Assembly (NCBI GenBank): GCA_934574045.1
Contig: CAKTMK010000001.1
Location: 1 to 64,000 of the forward strand
Length of the DNA: 64,000 bases
Reading direction: 5' to 3'
Origin: an uncultured Oscillibacter sp.
Lineage (GTDB): Bacteria; Bacillota; Clostridia; Oscillospirales; Oscillospiraceae
Notes under the pieces: model-generated
Database searches by the model: none
The model's input: only the letters and a program-made list of their open reading frames with translations
What the model was told of the DNA's origin: nothing
Program-made: the position numbers and the translations under genes
In this document: positions 50,697-58,469 of the stretch, in pieces
Layout: each line of letters begins with the position of its first letter
How positions within the stretch are numbered: the first letter of the stretch is position 1

Positions 50697-51047
50697 TTAT
50701 GATGCTTCTTTCAGCAATTCCTCTGCACTTACGCCAAACAGCTTCGCTAAGGCCATTAAGTTCATCGTGCTCGGATCAGAAGCGCCGCTCTCCCATTTGG
50801 AAACAGCCTGACGGCTGACTCCCAAAGATTCGGCCACAAATTCCTGCGTCATTTTAGAATCTACCCTATGCTGCTTTAAAACCTCTCCAAGGCTTCTGGT
50901 GTTTTCCTTTTTTTCTTTTCTGTCCGGTTCTGCTCTCGTGTATCTGCGCAAGGCCTTTACGATCAGTACCGTTACATATGTTCCCAGACCGATCACAGCT
51001 GCAAAAAACATAAGCGCGGGGATCAAAAAAGAGAGCGTGAGATTCAT
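50697..51047 (-). CDS. Membrane-anchored XRE-family regulator
   Basis: A 116-aa protein with an unusual order: an N-terminal membrane helix (about 5-31), a charged linker (about 35-50), then a Cro/XRE helix-turn-helix at the C-terminus (about 53-112; MTQEFVAESLGVSRQAVSKWE). The DNA is visibly A/T-richer than its neighbours, suggesting recent arrival. GAGGAGG precedes the ATG. Target unknown; it may control itself or the nearby exporter gene. Confidence 0.85.
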   Translation of the reverse strand: MNLTLSFLIPALMFFAAVIGLGTYVTVLIVKALRRYTRAEPDRKEKKENTRSLGEVLKQHRVDSKMTQEFVAESLGVSRQAVSKWESGASDPSTMNLMALAKLFGVSAEELLKEAS

Positions 51048-51260
51048 GACATATCCTCCTCTGGCTTAGCAGCCCCAGCATATCTGTTTTCAGCCGGTTG
51101 CTCCACCAACTATTGCGCAACTTTGCGGCTGCGAAGCAGCTTCTGCGCAGCAGATCTCTGTCTGCGGAGCTTGTCCTGCCATACCATGGAGCTATGTGCG
51201 GCAACGCCTGCCGGTGAAACCGCCGGGGCGCCCGCCAACGGTTTCCGTTCATCGGAGCTT

Positions 51261-51734
51261 TCAAAAAAACGCCCATGCCACGCCGCCGGTAATAAGGCCC
51301 GTCAGGACTCCGGCGATCAGCACGCCCGCCGTGATGGCGGGCAGCGCGGTCCGCAGCCGGATGTCCAGCAGGGTCGCCACCAGCGCCCCCGTCCACGCGC
51401 CGGTCCCCGGCAGCGGAACGGCCACCAGCAGCACCAGCCCCGGCAGGCGGTATTTCGTCACCAGACGGCCCTTCAGATGGGCGCGGCGCTCCAGCGCCTC
51501 GATCCGCGGGCCCCACCATGCGCCCTTCCGCAGCTGCGCGAACACCCGCCGCACCAGTAGCATGATGAACGGGACCGGCAGTAGATTTCCCGCCACCGCC
51601 AGGCAGTATACCATCCACGGCGGCAGGCCCGCCGCCGCGCCGTAGGGAATGGCACCCCGCAGCTCCACCACGGGCAGCATCGCCATGAAAAATGTGACCA
51701 GCGCCTTTCCGGCCGTTGTCTCCAGCAGAGCCAC
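51261..51734 (-). CDS. Small multidrug export family protein (COG2426)
   Basis: A 157-aa membrane protein of the Sm_multidrug_ex family, named after weak drug-resistance data; its real function is unclear. Four or five helices. Family features are MLPVVELRGAIPYGAAAGL and VAVPLPGTGAWTGALVATLL. I chose the GTG at 51734, eight bases after GGGAGGGG; earlier TTG or ATG starts would put the RBS inside the gene. It follows the ABC permease on the same strand. Confidence 0.8.
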   Translation of the reverse strand: MALLETTAGKALVTFFMAMLPVVELRGAIPYGAAAGLPPWMVYCLAVAGNLLPVPFIMLLVRRVFAQLRKGAWWGPRIEALERRAHLKGRLVTKYRLPGLVLLVAVPLPGTGAWTGALVATLLDIRLRTALPAITAGVLIAGVLTGLITGGVAWAFF

Positions 51735-51807
51735 GCGCGTTTCCCCTCCCATCTGCGCCAAAGCCGCGGAGCAGGGGCGTCTCCCCCGCTCCGCGCGGCG
51801 CGGTTTC

Positions 51808-52623
51808 TTATTGCAGGTTCAGCCGCTTATTCAGCATCACCGTGGTGATGAGGTAGTACGCCCCGCCCACAAGGGCCTCCGCCAGAATGCACACACCGAG
51901 GAACAGGTGCGTCTCCGCCACGGAGGTCAGATCCCAGTCCCAGTAGAACATCCCGAACTGGTCAATGGCATACGTAATCATGCCGCCGACGAACTGGAAC
52001 GCAAACTGGATGCCGAAGAAGAACGCGACGCTCAGGGCCATTTTGTGGTTGTCGAAGCTGTGGCCCACGGCCAGCGCCGCGTAAAACTGAAGGCACATCA
52101 CCGCGCATCCCAGCAGGCACAGAAGCAGGATCTCCGCCGCCGCCAGCGGCACGTTCACTCCGTACTCGCGGAGCAGATATGCAAAGCCGTCCACGATATT
52201 GGTGAAGCTGGCCGAGGAAAAAATATCCCGCAGAACGTCCAGATCGCAGAACGCGATCATTCCGGCGAAGAAGTCCACCACGCCCGCGGCGATGAACCAG
52301 ACGGAGGAGACTATGATCTTGGACCACACCAGCTTGTGGCTGGAGACGGGCAGGGTGAACATGATGTACCCCTCGTCGCCCATCAGATTCGTGCGGAACC
52401 GGTTCACCATCAGCACGATGGACATGACGATCATCGCAAACAGGCCCACGGTGAAGGCCACCAGCAGCAGTCCGCCCAGAAAGCTGATGATGAATATCTT
52501 GGAATCCAGCATGAAGCGCAGGGACAGGTTCGCCGTCAGCGCCAGCGCCAGCATAATGAGGAACAGCGGCCCCATGACCCGGGCCGTGGCCCGGAATTCG
52601 TGCTTGATAAGTTTTCTCAGCAT
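51808..52623 (-). CDS. ABC transporter permease
   Basis: A 271-aa membrane protein with about six helices that forms the channel for the ATPase encoded just upstream, which it overlaps by 7 bases. It starts MLRKLIKHEFRATARV, common in ABC-2-type exporter permeases. The YtrA-type regulator upstream suggests a cell-envelope or peptide-stress exporter, but the substrate is unknown. Confidence 0.8.
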   Translation of the reverse strand: MLRKLIKHEFRATARVMGPLFLIMLALALTANLSLRFMLDSKIFIISFLGGLLLVAFTVGLFAMIVMSIVLMVNRFRTNLMGDEGYIMFTLPVSSHKLVWSKIIVSSVWFIAAGVVDFFAGMIAFCDLDVLRDIFSSASFTNIVDGFAYLLREYGVNVPLAAAEILLLCLLGCAVMCLQFYAALAVGHSFDNHKMALSVAFFFGIQFAFQFVGGMITYAIDQFGMFYWDWDLTSVAETHLFLGVCILAEALVGGAYYLITTVMLNKRLNLQ

Positions 52624-53312
52624 TTGAATACCTCCCGAAACAGCGCGTCTACGCTCATGCCCTTCTCCTCGCGGATGGCGTCCACAGACGACTGGAGCAC
52701 CGCTCTGCCCTGATTCACAAAGATCACCTCGTCGAGCACCTGCTCCACGTCGGCAATCAGGTGGGTGGAGATGATGACGGCGGCGTCCGGATCATAGTTG
52801 GAAATGATGGTGTTGAGGATATAGTCCCGGGTGGCCGGGTCCACGCCGCCGATGGGTTCGTCCAGCAGATAGAGCTTTGCCGCCCGGCTCATGACCATGA
52901 TGAGCTGCACCTTCTCCCGGGTGCCCTTGCTCATCTGCTTGATGGTCTGATCCATGCGGATGTTCAGATGCGCCAGCATCTCCTCCGCCCGCTCCCGGCG
53001 GAAGTCCGCGTAAAAGTCCTGATAAAAGTCCAGCAGCCTGCGGGTGCTCATCCACAGGGGGATGCACGTCCGCTCCGGCAGATAGGACACCTCCGCGTGG
53101 GTCTGCGCGCCGGGCGCCTTCCCGTCCACCAGGATCTGTCCGGCGGTGGGCGTCAGCAGTCCGTTCGCCAGCTTGATGAGCGTGGTCTTGCCGCTGCCGT
53201 TGGGCCCCAGCAGGCCCACGATGTGTCCCGGCTCCACCGTCAGATTCAGATGATCCAGCGCCGGGGCGCTTCCATAGCGCTTGACCAGCTCGTTACATTC
53301 CAGAATCGCCAT
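52617..53312 (-). CDS. ABC transporter ATP-binding protein
   Basis: A 231-aa ATPase with Walker A GPNGSGKTT near residue 36, the signature MSKGTREKVQL near 126 and Walker B LYLLDEPIGGVD. The unusual SKGTR signature is common in YtrB-type exporter ATPases. The start at 53312 has GGAGG nine bases upstream and lies within the end of the GntR gene, so both are coupled. Confidence 0.9.
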   Translation of the reverse strand: MAILECNELVKRYGSAPALDHLNLTVEPGHIVGLLGPNGSGKTTLIKLANGLLTPTAGQILVDGKAPGAQTHAEVSYLPERTCIPLWMSTRRLLDFYQDFYADFRRERAEEMLAHLNIRMDQTIKQMSKGTREKVQLIMVMSRAAKLYLLDEPIGGVDPATRDYILNTIISNYDPDAAVIISTHLIADVEQVLDEVIFVNQGRAVLQSSVDAIREEKGMSVDALFREVFKC

Positions 53313-53685
53313 ATTCCAATTCCTCCCCCACATTCTCCCGATCCACCAGCGACAGGATCTCAGCCTTCTCATAGCCCAGCCGGAGCATCGCCGTCAAAAA
53401 ACCCTTGATCTGGCGATGCGCCAGCTCTTCCTTCGCCGTCCGGATCATTTCCGTATCCTCCGTCACAAATCTGCCCGCGGTCCGCTGGCTGTACACCAGT
53501 CCGTCCCGCTCCAGCTCCGTCAGCGCCCGCTGCATGGTATTGGGGTTCACCCCCGCCTCCACCGCAAGATCCCGCACGGACGGGAGCCGCTCTCCCGGCG
53601 GGAACGCGCCGGAGACGATGCCCACCTTTACCTGCTCGATCAGCTGGGAATAGATCGGCGCATCATTGGAAAACTGCCATTTCAT
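53293..53685 (-). CDS. GntR family (YtrA subfamily) transcriptional repressor
   Basis: A 130-aa regulator: winged helix (about 5-75; PIYSQLIEQVKVGIVSG, LPSVRDLAVEAGVNPNTMQRAL) plus a short helical C-terminal part that is the YtrA dimerisation arm. It precedes its ABC exporter, as YtrA does in Bacillus. The ATG at 53685 has GGAGG upstream. The palindrome over its own promoter (53727-53739) is a probable autoregulatory site. Confidence 0.92.
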   Translation of the reverse strand: MKWQFSNDAPIYSQLIEQVKVGIVSGAFPPGERLPSVRDLAVEAGVNPNTMQRALTELERDGLVYSQRTAGRFVTEDTEMIRTAKEELAHRQIKGFLTAMLRLGYEKAEILSLVDRENVGEELEYGDSGM

Positions 53686-53726
53686 GTTTTGCAGCACCTC
53701 CCGGTCTGTTCGTTTGTTCTAAGCAA

Positions 53727-53739
53727 GTAATACAATAAC
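53727..53739. promoter_or_regulatory. Candidate YtrA-type operator
   Basis: GTAAT-ACA-ATAAC is a near-palindrome (one mismatch per arm pair) that lies over the -10 of the GntR/ABC promoter. A repressor bound here would block the operon. Confidence 0.45.
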
Positions 53740-53759
53740 ACAATTTCAGGAATTGTCAA
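53732..53759 (-). promoter_or_regulatory. Promoter of the GntR/ABC operon
   Basis: On the minus strand TTGACA (53754-53759), 16 bases, TATTGT (53732-53737) with TGT upstream of the -10. The -35 is consensus. Distance to the gntR start is about 47 bases. Confidence 0.65.
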
Positions 53760-53779
53760 CCCCCTTTTCAAAAAAAGAC

Positions 53780-53811
53780 GGCGGAGGGCCGATTTTTATC
53801 GGTCCTCCGCC
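53780..53811. terminator. Terminator after the HAD hydrolase
   Basis: GGCGGAGG..CCGAT / ATCGG..CCTCCGCC with loop TTTT. T runs follow on both strands (TTTTTT on plus, TCTTTTTT on minus). Confidence 0.9.
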
Positions 53812-53883
53812 TTTTTTGCCCGCTCCGGCGTCCTGAAAACGCCGTTTGGGCTGGAAATTCGTATTTTCCCCGTGGGAAATCGC

Positions 53884-54729
53884 TCAGGCGTAGCGCTCGT
53901 CCAGCGCGGCGATCACCTCAGCCAGCGCGTCGCCCCGGGCGTCGCACACCAGCCGCGCGCCGCATTCGCGCACCGCCTCGGCGCAGTTGGCCGGGGCGAA
54001 ACCCACCGCCGCCGCCGTCAGCATGGAGATGTCGTTGCGCTCGTCGCCCACGGCGTAAACGTCTCCCCGGCCGATACCCAGACGGTCCGCCAGCTTGAGC
54101 AGCATCCCGCCCTTGCTGGCACCCTTGGCCGTCAGCTCCAGCAGCGTTTTGCCGGAGTAGATCAGCTCATAGCCGTCCGCCCAGCCGCGGCCCCGGATAT
54201 ACGCCTCCACCTCCAGAAGCGCCTCGTGCTCCGCCTCAAACAGCAGCTTGCCCAGCGGGCCGGGGACCTCCAGCAGGCTCTCCCGCTCCTCCACCCGCAC
54301 GCCGGTGAGATGCTCGTGGGCGCGGACAAATTCGTTGATATGCACCGCGTGGATCACGTTCTCCACGTGATACGCCTCCACGCCCACCTCCGGGAACGCG
54401 TCCAACACCGGCTGCACCCGCTCCCGCGTCTGACCGGGGAGCAGCGCCGTCTCCAGATACGCGCCCTGCTCAAAATCGTAAATGGCCGCGCCGTTGCAGA
54501 TCACGCAGGGCGCGTTGAAGGGCACCAGCCCCGTCAGCCGCTCAAAGGCGGGCAGCGCCCGCCCCGTGGCGACGCAGAAGCGCCCGCCCTGCTCCATAAA
54601 CCGTTCCAGAGCCGCCCGGTTGCCCGCCGACAGCGGCGGGATCGGCTGCCCGATCCGCAGGGCCTCCTCCGTATAGATCAGCGTATTGTCAAAGTCGCTG
54701 GCCAGCAGTACGCCATCAAATTTTCCCAT
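53884..54729 (-). CDS. Cof-type HAD-superfamily hydrolase
   Basis: A 281-aa phosphatase of the Cof/YbjI type. Catalytic motif I is SDFDNTL (D12 and D14), followed by a motif II Ser/Thr in CVATGRALPAFERL. The cap domain is in the middle, and the GDERNDISML motif IV near residue 227 binds Mg2+. Cof proteins hydrolyse sugar phosphates and pyridoxal phosphate; the substrate is not evident here. AAAGGAG precedes the ATG. Confidence 0.9.
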   Translation of the reverse strand: MGKFDGVLLASDFDNTLIYTEEALRIGQPIPPLSAGNRAALERFMEQGGRFCVATGRALPAFERLTGLVPFNAPCVICNGAAIYDFEQGAYLETALLPGQTRERVQPVLDAFPEVGVEAYHVENVIHAVHINEFVRAHEHLTGVRVEERESLLEVPGPLGKLLFEAEHEALLEVEAYIRGRGWADGYELIYSGKTLLELTAKGASKGGMLLKLADRLGIGRGDVYAVGDERNDISMLTAAAVGFAPANCAEAVRECGARLVCDARGDALAEVIAALDERYA

Positions 54730-54767
54730 GGATCTGCTCCTTTATGCCTGCCGTATCGGTGTTCCGC

Positions 54768-56084
54768 TCACTCCGCCGCGGGCGTTCCGCCGCCGCCCTG
54801 CTGTCCGCCGCTGCCGCCTCTGCCCCGGCGGCGTCCGCCCCGGTGATGAGGTCTGCGGGCGCCCTGAGCGCCCTCCTGACCGGACTTCTCCGGCCGGGGC
54901 CGCTGCTCTCCGGCGGGGCGTCCCTCCGCAGGACGCTCGCCCGCGGGGCGATCCGGGCGCGGGGGTCTGGGCTTGGCGGGACGGGGCGTCCGCTCCTGCA
55001 TCTGCTCCGGAGCCGCGCCCTCGGGCTTCTTTCCGCCGCCCCGGCCGCCTCTGCGGCGGCGGCGGTTTCCTACGCCGCGGCGCTCCTCGTCCTCGGGCCG
55101 GTCGGGGCGCTCCTGCCGGGGCGCGCCGCCCCGGGGCCGCGCGGGCGGCTCCTCCGTCCGCGTCCGCGGCGCGGGCGCGGAGAGGAAGCGGGGCTCCTCA
55201 AACGGCTCCTCCTTCTCCTCTACATACCGCTCCGGCCGCTCCTTGGGAATCTCAATGCCCTCCCGGCTGCCCTTGCCGTTGCGCAGGACGCAGATCTCAC
55301 AGTTGTGATAGCACTTCTGCGGCTCCGGCGCGGAGTCCAGGCTCACCTTCACCGTCTCCCGCAGGAGGTTCACGCTCTTGACGTTGCCCGGCCCGTCTGG
55401 GGTCTGGACAAAGGACTCGTTCTTCGGCATTCGCTTCGCCGCGTCCTCATAGGCGTTCTGCTCGTACTTCAGGCAGCACATCAGCCGCCCGCAGGTGCCG
55501 GAGATCTTGGTGGGATTCAGGCTCAGGTTCTGGGTCTTGGCCATCTTGATGGAGACGGGCATGAATCCGTCCAGAAACTGGGAGCAGCAGAACGGACGGC
55601 CACAGATGCCCAGTCCGCCGATCATCTTCGCCTCGTCCCGCACGCCGATCTGGCGCAGCTCGATCCGGGCGCGGAACACGCCCGCAAGGTCGCGCACCAG
55701 CTCCCGGAAGTCCACCCGCCCGTCGGCGGTGAAATAGAAAATGATCTTGCTGCCCTCGAAATTGCAGGAGACGTTCACCAGCTTCATCTCCAGCCCGTGG
55801 TCCGCGATCTTCTTCTCGCAGATGTCAAAGGCCTCGCTCTCCCGCCGGCGGTTGTAGTCCACGGTGCGGCGGTCGTTCTCCGTCGCCATGCGGATCACAT
55901 TGCTCAGCGGGTGGACGATGGCGGAATCCTCCACCTCGTGGTTCCCCTCGGTACAGGTGGCGAACTCCGGCCCCTGCGCGGTCTCCACGATCACCTGATC
56001 GCCCATGCGGATCTGCCGGTCTCCCGGCGCAAAATAGTAGTTTTTACAACCGCCGCGGAAGCGGACGCTGATCACTTCGGTCAA
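54768..56084 (-). CDS. ricT: RicT (YaaT/PSP1 family) with a long basic tail
   Basis: The N-terminal ~290 residues match RicT/YaaT, a PSP1-domain subunit of the RicAFT Fe-S complex that supports RNA maturation, sporulation and competence in B. subtilis. Conserved cysteines are in GLGICGRPFCCSQFLD and GTCGRLMCCLKYEQ. The remaining ~150 residues are a low-complexity Arg/Pro/Gly/Glu tail (GNRRRRRGGRGGG and later repeats), absent in Bacillus. TTG start at 56084 after GGAGGG, overlapping the holB stop. Confidence 0.92.
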   Translation of the reverse strand: MTEVISVRFRGGCKNYYFAPGDRQIRMGDQVIVETAQGPEFATCTEGNHEVEDSAIVHPLSNVIRMATENDRRTVDYNRRRESEAFDICEKKIADHGLEMKLVNVSCNFEGSKIIFYFTADGRVDFRELVRDLAGVFRARIELRQIGVRDEAKMIGGLGICGRPFCCSQFLDGFMPVSIKMAKTQNLSLNPTKISGTCGRLMCCLKYEQNAYEDAAKRMPKNESFVQTPDGPGNVKSVNLLRETVKVSLDSAPEPQKCYHNCEICVLRNGKGSREGIEIPKERPERYVEEKEEPFEEPRFLSAPAPRTRTEEPPARPRGGAPRQERPDRPEDEERRGVGNRRRRRGGRGGGKKPEGAAPEQMQERTPRPAKPRPPRPDRPAGERPAEGRPAGEQRPRPEKSGQEGAQGARRPHHRGGRRRGRGGSGGQQGGGGTPAAE

Positions 56085-56941
56085 AGGATACCCTCCAATT
56101 CAACAGCCAGAGCGCCCAGAACGTGGTTCACGCCCACATTGTACGCGCATTCCCGGCAATATGTCTGCAACAGTTCTATTGTGTGCATGATTTGCTGTTT
56201 TGTCAAGTTTTTTGCGAGGAACTGCGCGGTTTTCCCCGCTTCTCCCTGCGATCTCTGCCCATAAGAGAGCAAAAGCGCCTGAGCGAACAGGCCGTGGGCC
56301 TGCTCCAGCACGGAGCGGAGCTGCTCCCGGTCGGTCTTTCTGCGCTCCAGCTCCACCAGCAGCTCGGCGGCGCTCCCCCGCTTCCTCTGCCCCACCGCGC
56401 GGCACAGGGCCAGCGCCGTCTCGCTCTCCTCCGGCGCGGGGCCGCCGTTCTCGGGCCGGAGCTTCAGCTCCACACAGCGGGAACGCAGCGTCTGGAGCAC
56501 GGCGGCGGAGTTTTCCGCGCAGAATAGAAACGCGGCGTAGGGCGGCCCCTCCTCCACGGTCTTGAGCAGCACGTTCTGGTCCTGCTCGGTCAGAAGGGAA
56601 CAGTCCTCAAAGATATAGACCTTCCGCGCGCCCTCGTTGGGGCGGATATACGCGTCCGTCCGGACGGCGCGGATCACGTCCACCGCGATGTTTTTATGCT
56701 CCGCGTCCTGCACGTGCGTCACGTCCGGGTGGATGTCCTCCCGCACCTTGCGGCAGGCGGCGCACACGCCGCAGGGCTTGTCCTCCGCCGTACACTCCAT
56801 GGCGGCGGCGGCAAACCGGGCCGCGGCCGCCCGGTCCCCGCTGCCGGTGAACAGCAGCGCGTGGGTCAACGCGCCCCGCCGCGCCGCGCCGCGGATCTGC
56901 GCCGCGGCCGCCCGGTCCATATGTGCGTCCAATGCTTCCAT
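56081..56941 (-). CDS. holB: DNA polymerase III subunit delta' (HolB)
   Basis: Clamp-loader subunit, 286 aa. It has a degenerate nucleotide site (FTGSGDRAAAARFAAAAM in place of Walker A), the zinc-binding CTAEDKPCGVCAACRK, and the DEADxx-like IFEDCSLLTEQDQNVLLKTVEEGP region. The arginine finger region is SRCVELKL. GGAGAGG precedes the ATG at 56941; the frame upstream runs 130 codons through the promoter region and is spurious. holB-ricT is the usual Bacillota pair. Confidence 0.92.
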   Translation of the reverse strand: MEALDAHMDRAAAAQIRGAARRGALTHALLFTGSGDRAAAARFAAAAMECTAEDKPCGVCAACRKVREDIHPDVTHVQDAEHKNIAVDVIRAVRTDAYIRPNEGARKVYIFEDCSLLTEQDQNVLLKTVEEGPPYAAFLFCAENSAAVLQTLRSRCVELKLRPENGGPAPEESETALALCRAVGQRKRGSAAELLVELERRKTDREQLRSVLEQAHGLFAQALLLSYGQRSQGEAGKTAQFLAKNLTKQQIMHTIELLQTYCRECAYNVGVNHVLGALAVELEGIL

Positions 56942-56980
56942 GCCGTTTCCTCTCCCTCCGCAGCGGGTATTGACCCGCCC

Positions 56981-56989
56981 AGTATACCA
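56981..56989 (-). promoter_or_regulatory. Extended -10 of holB
   Basis: On the minus strand TGGTATACT lies about 35 bases before the holB start. The -35 region (TTCCTT at 17 bases) is poor, so an extended -10 promoter is likely. Confidence 0.5.
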
Positions 56990-57094
56990 TGATTCCGCCC
57001 AAAAAGGAATTGAAAATTTTTCATCCGTCCGGCTCCCGCGCTCCCGGCGCGGCCCCGCCGTTCTGCCCGGCGGCCCCGGCGGCGGGACGGGCCG

Positions 57095-57123
57095 TTGACA
57101 ACCCGCCCCCGCGCCGCTATACT
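57095..57123 (+). promoter_or_regulatory. Promoter of the aminotransferase
   Basis: TTGACA (57095-57100), 17 bases, TATACT (57118-57123). A near-consensus sigma-A promoter about 33 bases before the start codon. Confidence 0.85.
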
Positions 57124-57155
57124 GGAAAAAATCAACGCCGCGAAAGGAGCGCGCT

Positions 57156-58292
57156 ATGGACCTGACATTCAACCACGCATTCGACCATGTGACCCGGTCC
57201 GGCATCCGCCGGTTCACGGAGATGGTGCGGAGCATCCCCGGATCGGTCCTGCTGACCATCGGCGAGCCGGATCTGGACACGCCGGAGGCGGTCCGCGCCG
57301 CGGCGAAGGCCGCGCTGGACGCCGGAGACACCCACTACCCGCCCAACAACGGCCGTCCCGCCCTGCTGGAGGCCATCTCGGAGTTCGAGGCCCGGAAAAA
57401 CGGCCTGCACTACGCGCCGGACGAGATCATTCTCACCATCGGCGCCACGGAGGGGCTGTTCATCAGCCTGTTCTCCCTGCTCAACCCGGGAGACGAAGTC
57501 ATCATCCCCACTCCGGCGTTCAGCCTGTACGAGTCCATCACCCAGCTCTGCCGGGGCACGCCGGTGCCGCTCCCCACGGAGGAGCACGGCTTTCAGATCG
57601 ACCCGGCAGCGCTCCGCGCCGCCATCACGCCCCGGACCCGGGCGCTGGTGCTCACTTCGCCCAACAACCCCACCGGCTGCATCTATTCCCGGGAGACACT
57701 TCAGGCGGTCCACGACATTCTCAAGAACCTGCCCATCTTCGTGATCTGCGACGAGGTGTACCGTCAGCTGGTCTATACCGAGGATTTCACCAGCTTTTCT
57801 GCCTTTTCCGATATGCGCGACCGCATCATCGTGGTCCAGAGCTACTCCAAGCCCTACGCCATGACCGGCTGGCGGCTGGGCTACGTGATGGCCGACCGGC
57901 CCGTTCACGACAAAATGCAGATCGCCCACCAGTACGCGGTGGTCTCCGCCCCCGCCTTTGTCCAGACCGCCTGCGCCGAGGCCCTGCGGTACGACACCTC
58001 GGCGGATCGGACGCTGTTCCGCCGCCGCCGGGACTATGTCTACGGGCGGCTGACCGCCATGGGGCTGGAGGTCCAGAAGCCGGACGGCGCGTTCTATATG
58101 TTTATCAGCGTGAAGAAATTCGGGATGGACTCCCTCACCTTCTGCACCCGGATGGCCAAGGAGGGAAAGGTGGGCCTGACGCCCGGCATCTACTTTGGCT
58201 GCGAGGGCTATATGCGCCTTTCCTACTGCTATTCCGACGCGGATCTGAAGGAGGGGCTGGACCGGATCGAGGCGTTTGTCAAATCGCTGTGA
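57156..58292 (+). CDS. Class I/II pyridoxal-phosphate aminotransferase
   Basis: A 378-aa aspartate aminotransferase-fold enzyme (PatA/AlaT-like group). PLP-Lys K232 lies in SYSKPYAMTGWRLGY. Other motifs are SPNNPTG (168-174) and ICDEVYRQL (197-205), typical of the fold I family, and RLSYCYSD near the end. AAAGGAG precedes the ATG. Amino-donor substrate is not deducible; aspartate, alanine and N-acetyl-diaminopimelate are possible. It is monocistronic. Confidence 0.88.
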   Translation: MDLTFNHAFDHVTRSGIRRFTEMVRSIPGSVLLTIGEPDLDTPEAVRAAAKAALDAGDTHYPPNNGRPALLEAISEFEARKNGLHYAPDEIILTIGATEGLFISLFSLLNPGDEVIIPTPAFSLYESITQLCRGTPVPLPTEEHGFQIDPAALRAAITPRTRALVLTSPNNPTGCIYSRETLQAVHDILKNLPIFVICDEVYRQLVYTEDFTSFSAFSDMRDRIIVVQSYSKPYAMTGWRLGYVMADRPVHDKMQIAHQYAVVSAPAFVQTACAEALRYDTSADRTLFRRRRDYVYGRLTAMGLEVQKPDGAFYMFISVKKFGMDSLTFCTRMAKEGKVGLTPGIYFGCEGYMRLSYCYSDADLKEGLDRIEAFVKSL

Positions 58293-58407
58293 CGCTGGGC
58301 GCGTTTCGGCGTCCCCGGTGTTTTTTCTTGGGCGTTTTCCCCTCGCCGTCTCCTTCCTGCGCATTCTTTCCGTCCGCGTCCCGGCGGGGACGCCGCATAA
58401 AAAGCAC

Positions 58408-58441
58408 AAGGCCGCGGAACGCATACGCGCTCCGCGGCCTT
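58408..58441. terminator. Terminator between the aminotransferase and the EF-G-like gene
   Basis: AAGGCCGCGGA / TCCGCGGCCTT with a 12-base loop, followed by TTTTATG on the plus strand. On the minus strand TTGTGCTTTTT follows. It serves two convergent genes. Confidence 0.85.
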
Positions 58442-58469
58442 TTTATGTCCGGATCGGATGTATGGGCGC

